Positions 56,440-64,000 of a DNA stretch of 64,000 nucleotides are shown here, in pieces. The first letter of the stretch is position 1; every line of letters starts with the position of its first letter. Origin of the DNA: Campanula takesimana (lineage: Eukaryota; Streptophyta; Magnoliopsida; Asterales; Campanulaceae); NCBI GenBank assembly GCA_026119855.1, contig JAOWBW010000281.1, positions 248,001 through 312,000 on the forward strand. The letters run 5' to 3'. The notes below the pieces were generated by a model. That model searched no databases. It was not told the DNA's origin and saw only the letters and a program-made list of their open reading frames with translations. The position numbers and the translations under genes are program-made.

Positions 56440-56447
56440 TATATATA
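56440..56447 (+). promoter_or_regulatory. TATA box of kiwellin copy 3
   Basis: TATATATA, 76 bases before the ATG, in conserved context. Confidence 0.65.
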
Positions 56448-56515
56448 CCAAGTTCTGTCCATCAATATTGTATCAGACTAAAAATATTCTAAAGAGAGAC
56501 AGAGATAGAGAAAAG

Positions 56516-57082
56516 ATGAAGAACTTCAGTGTTGGAGCATCTCTTCTATTAATGCTTGTTCTTCTAGTAACACATTCACTAGACGTTGATGCTCAGACAT
56601 GCAAGGCAAGTGGAACAATTAAGGGTAAAAAGGCCCCTCCTGGACAGTGCAACCGAGAGAATGATTCTGATTGTTGTGTCCAAGGAAAGCCTTACACAAC
56701 TTACACGTGTTCACCTCAGGTGACGAGTAATACCAAGGCAACTCTCACACTAAACAGTTTCCAAAAGGGAGGTGATGGTGGAGGTCCATCAGAGTGTGAT
56801 GGTCACTATCACTCGGATGATACACCAGTTGTTGCACTATCAACTGGATGGTACAAAGGAGGGGACAGGTGTCACAACTTCATCACAGTTAATGGTAATG
56901 GACGGAGCGTAAAGGCAATGGTTGTAGATGAATGTGACTCAACTATGGGATGTGACGAAGATCATGATTATCAACCTCCGTGCCCCAATAATATCGTTGA
57001 TGCCTCCAAAGCCGTCTGGAAAGCTTTAGGTGTGCCTGAAGATAACTGGGGTGACTTGGACATTACTTGGTCCGATGCTTAG
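56516..57082 (+). CDS. Kiwellin, copy 3
   Basis: 188 residues starting at the ATG in AGAAAAGATGAAG. Signal peptide, ten cysteines and kiwellin motifs as in copy 1. It differs at SECDGHYHSDD (Gly for Asn), FITVNGNG and the last residues ITWSDA. The 3' flank is a different type from copies 1 and 2. Confidence 0.95.
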   Translation: MKNFSVGASLLLMLVLLVTHSLDVDAQTCKASGTIKGKKAPPGQCNRENDSDCCVQGKPYTTYTCSPQVTSNTKATLTLNSFQKGGDGGGPSECDGHYHSDDTPVVALSTGWYKGGDRCHNFITVNGNGRSVKAMVVDECDSTMGCDEDHDYQPPCPNNIVDASKAVWKALGVPEDNWGDLDITWSDA

Positions 57083-57539
57083 CAATCTACTTGTTTCACT
57101 ATGTTACTGGTATATAATATAGTGTTGTAATTGTTGAATACAAAATATGGTAAGAACAAATATATGTTTTGTACATTGTGATTCGCATCTTAATAATATT
57201 TTCAGTTTCATACATATAAATACAATGAAGAGTTCAAGCATGTAACTGAATAGCATGTTTGTGTGTGTGTCCAATGATTGCATGCTAGCCTGACCCTTAC
57301 CAAAGAATGATCATGACTTTGAGACTGACTTCAGTTATAGTACAATGTTCCAAATGAAAGCAGAAATAACTTGATAGATTAATTAAAACTACCAGGGTTC
57401 ATTCATGTGTGCAAATCAAATCAACTAAACATTTGAAACCTATGTTGTTAGGAAGTCATCCCGTCTTCATCTGATTTAAGGAAAGAAAATTTGGCAAATA
57501 CTAAACGACTTATAGAAGCTAACCAATGCAATCGCTCTG

Positions 57540-57690
57540 TCCTCATCATCATCATCAAGTTTCAGTCCGCTAACACATTTAAACTACTAATCGAAGTAGT
57601 CCGTGACTAAACTCAATGCAATTGCTCTGTCCTCATCATCATCAAGAAAGCTCAAAGAAGCTGGAAGCTTTGCTTTTACCCTGACCGTGA
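57540..57690 (-). pseudogene. UIM-like coding relics, locally duplicated
   Basis: Two neighbouring minus-strand blocks encode an acidic UIM-like motif, FLDDDEDRAIALSL (57615-57690) and LDDDDEDRAIAL (57530-57580). Ubiquitin-interacting motifs of this type occur in DA1-related proteins. The frames stop soon after and no LIM or peptidase domain is nearby, so these are relics at best. A damaged version lies near 63740. Confidence 0.3.
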
Positions 57691-58241
57691 CATGTTTTAT
57701 TGCAAACAATCTCTAACAATGATAAGCAAGTACAAGCAGAGTTACATCTTAAACCAGTAGTACAAAGGCCACAGCAAATAAAAAAAGTCACCAGCTAAAT
57801 GGTATCTAATATTTAATATCATCAATATCTAGTATGTCAAAATGCTCTATCGGTTCCAGATATGTTTTGTTGAATGAACTAAGCATAGGAGGCTCAGCTC
57901 CTATGGTTAAGTAGGAATTTCTCACTTAGCCAGGGAAGCAGACCACCATTCTTCTAAGTCATATACAAGCAACTTTAAAATAAATTAAAGGACATTTCAC
58001 ACTTGTTTTAGTAAATATACTGAACAATTTTTATGCTGATTGATTTATCTCAAACTTCACACTTGTTTCATCACCTACTAGACAGCATTGTTCACTATAT
58101 ACCCGAACCAAGCTTGAACAAGATTTTAAGTTCTTCAATTGAATGAATACACGTATAAACATGAAGAAGTCGGTTCAACTCAGTTCGCACCAGTCCTAAC
58201 TAAGGATAAACAAACATAAAACAAATAAAAAATGAGATTAC

Positions 58242-58323
58242 CCACGTCAACAGACATTTTGAGTTCCTCGGACTTTCTGTCATCAGTCAGCCAAAAAGTA
58301 AGAAGGGAGAATTGTTTGGAAAT
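58242..58323 (-). pseudogene. Exon-like block of unknown gene
   Basis: 82 bases open in one frame between CTGCAG and GGTAAT, encoding LTDDRKSEELKMSVDV-like acidic sequence. It may belong with the other minus-strand relics in this cluster. Confidence 0.25.
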
Positions 58324-58654
58324 CTGCAGATAAACTATGAGTAATTTTTTAAGCAGCAACAAAGAGCAAGTAGACAAAATAAAGCTTCAGTTGACTGCAT
58401 GAAAAGGGAAAAGACAAACTAATACTCCAATTATGAAACATCTGTTATAGTAGCCATATTTAAAAATCTTAAGTTAGTACTAAGCAAATTAATTTCTTCT
58501 GAGAGTGACATTCACAATAAGCAACAACGCAATCATATTTTGAATTCAAGATTGTATTTTGTTTTAAGGAAATGCTATAAGAATCCACTTACTTTACACT
58601 AGATTGCATCCAGCATTGAGGAGAACAGCACAACACAACAAATAGGTACACAGT

Positions 58655-59398
58655 ATGAAGAATTTCAGCTCAAAAGTTTCTGTTCTTTTATCTCTCACTC
58701 TCCTCGTTACACAAGCCCTAGACGTCAAAGGAAAAACATGCAACGGAAGTGGAACAATTATCGGAAGGAATCCCCCTCCTGGACAATGCAACCAAGAGAA
58801 TGACTCGGATTGTTGTGTCCAGGGAAAACCATACACGACTTATACATGTTCACCTCCGGTGTCAAGCTCAACCAAGGCTACTCTCACACTAAATAGTTTT
58901 CAAGAGGGAGGCGATGGTGGGGGTCCATCTGAGTGTGATAATCAGTATCACTCTGACGATACACCAGTTGTAGCGTTATCAACTGGATGGTACAATGGAG
59001 GAGGCAGATGCCATAACTTTGTAACCGTCAGTGCTAACGGACGAAGCATAAAAGCCATGGTGGTTGATGAATGTGATTCTACAATGGGGTGCGATGAAGA
59101 TCATGACTATCAGCCACCATGCCGTAACAATATAGTTGATGCCTCTAAAGCCGTTTGGAAAGCCTTGGGTGTCCCGGAAGATAACTGGGGTGAGTTGGAT
59201 ATTACCTGGACCGATGCCTGGGATGACTCACTTTCCATAGTCATGAATTGTAATGTTTCTAATTACACTTATGTTATAAGAAAATCTTGTATTTCACTGC
59301 AAATCTTGTTCACTATGAATGTTCATTTCATGCTTTATGGCATGAATCTGATAGAGAATATCTTTAGTCTCGTGAGACTTGGGGTGTTCAGTGCCTAG
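58655..59398 (+). CDS. Kiwellin, copy 4, diverged, stop codon lost
   Basis: 247 residues. Residues 1-188 align with the other kiwellins but are the most diverged (signal VSVLLSLTLLVTQ; TIIGRNPPPGQ; STGWYNGGGRCHNFVTVSANG), with all ten cysteines kept. Where the others end in TAG, this gene has TGG (59219-59221), so translation runs 59 residues into former 3' UTR before TAG. The tail is partly hydrophobic (SLQILFTMNVHFMLYG) with two extra cysteines. No strong TATA box is present at the usual place. The core is under clear constraint; whether the tail is stable is unknown. Confidence 0.9.
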   Translation: MKNFSSKVSVLLSLTLLVTQALDVKGKTCNGSGTIIGRNPPPGQCNQENDSDCCVQGKPYTTYTCSPPVSSSTKATLTLNSFQEGGDGGGPSECDNQYHSDDTPVVALSTGWYNGGGRCHNFVTVSANGRSIKAMVVDECDSTMGCDEDHDYQPPCRNNIVDASKAVWKALGVPEDNWGELDITWTDAWDDSLSIVMNCNVSNYTYVIRKSCISLQILFTMNVHFMLYGMNLIENIFSLVRLGVFSA

Positions 59399-60053
59399 AG
59401 ATAATCGCCACCCTGCGTATGATTACAAGAGTAAACTGGCTTTGACATAAGACATACTGCCATTACAAGATAACACCACAAGATAGCCTTGTCTATTGTC
59501 ATAAGGCCTAAGAGAAGTTAAAAGCAAAGAAAACTCCCTGGCAAGTAGTGAACACAACTATATAAGTGTCTTCTACTCTTTGCGTCTAGTTCTAACCTAG
59601 AGAAGAAAACTGGTGATAACAGATAGCAAACTTGTTAATTGACAAATGAAAACATAGCTCTAACACGTTAAAATGATGAAAAATCTTGAATTCAGTATTA
59701 ACTACATAAGCTTCAGATTCCAAATCGTGCCATAAATATAACATAATTAAAACATTATTAAACTCAAAAGCATGAACAACTGCTATAACAGCCTAGATCA
59801 GAAGACAAAGCCATTTCAGAAAAATTCAGTAGAATACGTACAAGGCCTTCACTGTCGTTTTGTTAATGAATATCATAAATTTTCAGACCATATCTAGAAC
59901 TGGTTAACTTTGGATCCATTATTCTCAGCTTTGAGAAGAAAAGAAAGCAATAGTCTACGATCAACGCTATAATCATTCATGCAGTCCTAACTGACAATGA
60001 TTTGCGGTCACCACTTGATGCACAAACTTTCACACAACTTTTTGTAGCAGTTT

Positions 60054-60573
60054 CTATTCAAGCAAATTTGTTGGGGAGTCTGCAGACGAAATCCCTGTAA
60101 GCTACTGGACAAAATCCAAAAAAAAAATAGTATCAACTGAAAATCCAACTTTTCAAGGATGATCGTTTACTTGTACCATCTTCAAATTGCACAAATAATA
60201 TTACTTACTTTAGAAATGGGAGTATTTTTTCGAGACAAACCGAAAAGGAAAGCGGGACTGATTTTCGAGGAATCGGGGATTATAACTACATACGTGAAAA
60301 AGAAAACAAATTACGGCTCCAGCGATAAGTTTCACCAAGAGTTCCATGGAGTTACCTACATTTATTTCTTCTTACTTCAATAAAAATATTGAATAAAGCT
60401 CATATTCTATTTGATTTTAACCATAACTTTTGCAGGGGCATCATCTCAGTAGTCAAAGATGATGCACACTCGAGAGAAGTATAGGCAAAGAAGTTAAAAG
60501 TAGAATAGTAATGAACTCACAGTGGTAATATGGATATGTGACTATTGCTTGATCAATTTCCTCCTGTTTCAAC
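60054..60573 (-). pseudogene. Two-exon C-terminal gene relic candidate
   Basis: Exon 60573-60521 (after TTTCCAG, before GTGAGT) encodes LKQEEIDQAIVTYPYYH. Exon 60079-60054 (after CTGCAG) continues in frame with YSPTNLLE and a stop. EEIDQAI resembles a UIM as in DA1-related proteins. Upstream exons were not found, so it may be a fragment. Confidence 0.3.
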
Positions 60574-60622
60574 CTGGAAAAGATAGCATTGAGTGACCAG
60601 AATGTTGTTTACTGAATGCACA

Positions 60623-60630
<8 letters not shown>

Positions 60631-60678
<48 letters not shown>

Positions 60679-60680
60679 TA

Positions 60681-60715
<35 letters not shown>

Positions 60716-60717
60716 AT
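60631..60717. repeat. (TA)n and (AAAT)n microsatellites
   Basis: About 23 TA units followed by about ten AAAT units. Confidence 0.95.
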
Positions 60718-60890
60718 GTTGATTTTAATGCATAGAGATGCAAATAATTTCTAATTCAGAATGGAAACTGTATAACTTCCACATTATTCTAAAATGTCAT
60801 CAGCAATAGGACCATGAAAAGTAAAGCCAAGTATTGATCAGATAAACAACAACAACAACATAGCCTTAGTCCCAAAATGATTTAGGTTTA

Positions 60891-61130
60891 GTTTTAAACC
60901 ATCGTACTTTCACACAACTTCCACTTTAGCCATCATACTTTACTTTTTGCACAAAAACCACTGTACTTTGAGAAACCTCTCATCCCGACCTAAATTTGTG
61001 ACTAATTCATGCTCTAATAAGTGATTTTTGGGTCGGGTGAGGGGTTTCCCAAAGTACACTGGTTTATGTGCAAAACATAAAGTATAATGGTCGAAGTCAA
61101 AGTCGTTTAAAAGTACGATGATTGAAAATG
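60891..61130. mobile_element. Inverted-repeat (foldback) element
   Basis: Left arm TTTAAACCATCGTACTTTCA ... CTGTACTTTGAGAAACC; right arm GGTTTCCCAAAGTACACTGG ... AAAAGTACGATGATTGAAA. The arms of about 95 bases are imperfectly inverted around a centre near 61010. Non-coding; the type was not resolved. Confidence 0.7.
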
Positions 61131-61952
61131 AAATTACATTAAAGTCGAAATAGGTGGGAAGAAACTTTGAGTGAAATAGAAAAGGAATTGAAAAAAAAAA
61201 AAAAACCACCATCCACATAATTTTCCCCTCCACTCCGTTCACTTAAACGCCATATTTTCTTTGATCCCAAGTACAATCAAAATTAACATTCAGAATAAGG
61301 CATTTTCTTCGATCCCAAGTACACTCATATTTAACATTCAGAATAAGTTCAAAATAAACTTGAAATGTATATATGTATAAACACACACACATATATATGG
61401 TGTGATCATCACGGGTACTTATGTACATATGCTTGTAAAAACGTTTAATAGTCAAGTTTTTTATGCGCAAAAAAATGTAAACTCATTTACGGATGGATGG
61501 GGTAGAAGATTAATGCATAATATAACAATACACCAGGACCATATCTAGAATTCATCTATCTTTCACGTCCAACATCCTCTTCTAAGAAATTTATAGACAT
61601 GCAAAGCAATGAATTGCAGCGTACACATTAGAATAAAACTGATGTGACATTACACTCTATGGGAGTTTCACACAACCCTTCATTCCATTCGCTTTTAGAA
61701 ATAACTTGCCTGGCCATCTGCGAAGAACAACATGAAGTAAAAAATTATCAAAATCAGGAAGATGACAAACTAAGATTCCAAATATGAAGCCTTTAATATA
61801 TATCACTTTCATGTTCCAGATAACCAAGAATGTTGGACGTACTATAAAAACAATATAATAATCTACTCACGACTTGAATACCTTAATAAAACAACAGTTA
61901 ACAAAATGGCCTTATTTTGAACATCAGTCTGGTGCTTTTCTTTCCATAATAT

Positions 61953-61960
61953 TATAAATA
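61953..61960 (+). promoter_or_regulatory. TATA box of kiwellin copy 5
   Basis: TATAAATA about 85 bases before the ATG; different from the TATATATA of copies 1-3. Confidence 0.6.
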
Positions 61961-62043
61961 GTGAGCAACTTTATTTTATGTTGCATCAAAACCAAACACA
62001 TTCAAAGAGAGTGAAAAGGATAGAAGAGAGAGAAAGAGATATT

Positions 62044-62610
62044 ATGAACAACTTCAACCTAGGAGCATCTCTTCTTTTGATGCTTGTTCTCCTTGCCGCA
62101 CATTCACTAGATGTTGATGCTCAGACATGCAAGGCAAGTGGAACAATTAAGGGTAAAAAGGCCCCTCCTGGACAGTGCAACACAGAGAACGACTCTGATT
62201 GTTGCGTCCAAGGAAAACCTTACACAACTTACACATGTTCACCTCAGGTGACGAGTAATACCAAGGCAACTCTCACACTAAACAGTTTCCAAAAGGGAGG
62301 TGACGGTGGAGGTCCATCAGAGTGTGACAATCAATATCACTCTGACGACACTCCTGTAGTTGCATTATCTACTGGGTGGTACAAAGGAGGGGACAGGTGC
62401 CACAAATTCATTACAATAAATGGTAATGGAAGAAGCGTGAAGGCAATGGTTGTAGATGAATGTGACTCTACCATGGGATGTGATGAAGATCATGATTATC
62501 AGCCTCCCTGCCCCAATAATATTGTTGATGCCTCCAAAGCTGTATGGAAAGCTTTAGGTGTTCCCAAAAATAACTGGGGCGACTTGGATATTACTTGGTC
62601 CGAAGCGTAG
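62044..62610 (+). CDS. Kiwellin, copy 5
   Basis: 188 residues from the ATG at 62044; the longer upstream frame begins without ATG in the 5' UTR. Signal peptide MNNFNLGASLLLMLVLLAA, then the kiwellin core with all ten cysteines. It differs from copy 1 at CNTENDSD, SECDNQYHSDD, RCHKFITING and VPKNNWGD. It ends ITWSEA like copies 1 and 2. Its 3' flank contains both flank types seen in the cluster. Confidence 0.95.
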   Translation: MNNFNLGASLLLMLVLLAAHSLDVDAQTCKASGTIKGKKAPPGQCNTENDSDCCVQGKPYTTYTCSPQVTSNTKATLTLNSFQKGGDGGGPSECDNQYHSDDTPVVALSTGWYKGGDRCHKFITINGNGRSVKAMVVDECDSTMGCDEDHDYQPPCPNNIVDASKAVWKALGVPKNNWGDLDITWSEA

Positions 62611-64000
62611 CTGTTTACTGCTTGATATTGTTACCCTGTATATTTAATGTTTACACTTCTTGAATTTATGTGGTAAATGAAAGTATGTTTATAACCTAGA
62701 TTCCTATTTACAATAAACATATATAGGCTCCTCAAATCATAAAAGATCATTATCATGTTTAATCACCTAAAGAACTAATAATCGTCTTCATAAATAAATT
62801 CTACTTTTTTCATCATGTTACTGGTAAATAATTTAATGTTGTAATTGTTGAATACAGTATATGGTAAGAAATAAAATATATATTCTTTTTACATTGTGAT
62901 TCCCGTCTTAATTAAAATTTTCAGTTTTGTATATATAAATACAATGAAGAGTTCAAGCATGAAATTGAATAGCATGCGTTTGCGTGTGTGTCCAAAGATT
63001 GCATGCTAGCCTAACCCTTGTTGGGATCGTTCCCAAGAAGAAAAATCGCAACAAGAGATACCAAAATACCCACGCACACGAAACAAGACAAAACACACAA
63101 TTTTTCCGTGGTTCGACTTAAAGCCTATTCCACCTTACAATAAATATATTAAACTTCTCGATATTAAAATAACGAAGACTCGCTCTCTCTCAACGCTCTT
63201 GAATATACTCACCAACACATACAAGCATACAATTTTTCTCTCTAAATTGTTAGCCTATGCTAAGTCTCTCTTGAGTTATCTCAAAACCCTAACTAGTGAA
63301 GCTTAATTATAATGGGGAGACACACTCACTTTTCCCTTTCCTAACTGATGTGGTGGGATTACTATTCCTCTTCCTAACCGTTATGGGATTTAGTAATCTT
63401 TTTCCAATCAAAATATGATTTAGGTAATTTGGTCAATTTCCTTGATCATGACTTTCAGACTGACTTCACTTATAGTACAATGTTCAAAAGACAGCATAAG
63501 TAACTTGATCGATTAAAGTGAAACTACCAGGGTTCGTTCATGTGTGCTAATCAAATCAAGTGAAAATATGAAAGCTATATTGTTCAGAAGTCATCCCCTC
63601 TACATCTGATTTCTGGAAAGAAATTTTGGCAATTCTAAAGGACTTTTAGAAGCTAACAAAATCTATAATTCATTAAGGTTTCAGTCCGCTGGCACATTTA
63701 AACTACTAACCGACGTGGTCTGTGACTAAACTCAATGCAATTACTCTACTCATCATCATCAAGAAATCTGAAAGAAGCTGGAGGCTTTGCTTTTACCATG
63801 ATGTTGACATGTTTTATTGCAAACAATCTATAACTATGATTAGCAAGTACAAGCAGAGTTACATCTTAACCCAATAATACAAAGGCCACAGCATATAAAA
63901 AAAAAGTCGCCAGCTAAATGCTATCCATAATATGTAGTATCATTAATCAAATATACTATGTAGACATGCTCCAACAACTCAAATTAGTAATGACTGGGGA
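62611..64000. other. Downstream of kiwellin copy 5 to window end
   Basis: 62620-62800 matches the 3' flank of copies 1 and 2. 62805 onward matches the 3' flank of copy 3 through to the window end, interrupted by an insertion at about 63019-63442. No complete gene. Confidence 0.65.
63019..63442 (-). mobile_element. Insertion resembling a copia solo LTR
   Basis: About 420 bases absent from the homologous flank of copy 3 (compare 57290-57315). One end is TGTTGGGATC, and GTCGAACCACGGAAAAATTG on the minus strand resembles the R/U5 region of Ty1/copia LTRs. CCTTG occurs at both sides, but a clean TG...CA border with matching duplication could not be fixed. Confidence 0.45.

Larger units (their letters stand above)
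48840..56515. repeat. Tandem segmental duplication carrying kiwellin copies 1-3
   Basis: Kiwellin starts are 3592 and 3388 bases apart, and the DNA between them is homologous in order: the 3' flank, a CTCATTTGATGTTGAC block (50505, 54088), CTCATAGCAGGTTTGTT (50968, 54820), AAAAAGGACAT-CAGCAATAAAGACATGTG (51497, 55332), and the upstream CAGTTTATCGGG block. Differences are mainly MITE insertions and small indels. Outer limits are approximate. Confidence 0.85.
53695..56515. other. Spacer between kiwellin copies 2 and 3
   Basis: Homologous to the previous spacer. It contains the second decayed exon candidate (54050-54205), a hAT-type MITE (54602-54776), a poly-A tract near 55425 and the copy 3 promoter. 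Confidence 0.6.
57083..58654. other. Spacer between kiwellin copies 3 and 4
   Basis: Non-duplicated relative to the earlier spacers, but homologous to 62810-64000 downstream of copy 5. It contains minus-strand UIM-like blocks (57540-57690) and another exon-like block (58242-58323). Confidence 0.6.
59399..62043. other. Spacer between kiwellin copies 4 and 5
   Basis: Holds a minus-strand exon pair candidate (60054-60573), TA and AAAT microsatellites (60631-60717), an inverted-repeat element (60891-61130) and the copy 5 promoter. Confidence 0.6.

Noticed and set aside
58594..58836. 80-codon minus-strand ORF over the kiwellin copy 4 start
   Set aside because: A shadow of the kiwellin gene; not kept in the paralogs.

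Overview
This window is nuclear DNA of a flowering plant. The evidence is spliced genes with GT/AG introns, a CC-NB-ARC-LRR gene, an R2R3-MYB gene, a remorin, kiwellins, plant LTR retrotransposons and many Stowaway-type MITEs. The gene set fits a eudicot, probably an asterid; I cannot name the species.

Layout. 1-80: tRNA-like head of a SINE, cut by the window edge. 858-1863: exons 2 and 3 of a MIXTA-type (subgroup 9) R2R3-MYB gene whose first exon lies outside the window. 2334-5825 (minus): a six-exon remorin whose introns hold several MITEs and a 21-nt microexon. 6437-11212: a MITE-rich block, including a 3.1-kb Mutator-like (Pack-MULE-like) candidate that sits inside a MITE and carries an AT-rich tandem array. 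11724-32580: two nested LTR retrotransposons, both on the minus strand. The outer one has 2.8-kb LTRs and a GGTAA target duplication, and no coding capacity that I can see. The inner one (16137-29281) is a 13.1-kb Ty1/copia element resembling the Sirevirus lineage. It has an ATTCT target duplication, a gag-pol frame broken only by stop codons, and a large extra ORF downstream of pol.

33835-40595: two tandem genes of the Rumi-like O-glucosyltransferase family (DUF821/CAP10), intact by my splice models; the second lacks one intron of the first. 42076-46212 (minus): an intact 1378-residue CC-NB-ARC-LRR immune receptor gene. 49536-62610: five kiwellin (ripening-related protein) genes in one orientation, spread by duplication of units of about 3.5 kb. 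Four encode exactly 188 residues; the fourth in order has lost its stop codon and is 59 residues longer. Between them lie short minus-strand blocks that look like decayed exons, plus further MITEs.

Together, the right half is a small defence-flavoured neighbourhood: a receptor gene, endomembrane glycosyltransferases and secreted cysteine-rich kiwellins. The left half shows layered transposon insertion whose order can be read from target duplications and LTR divergence. All exon structures are inferred from sequence alone.
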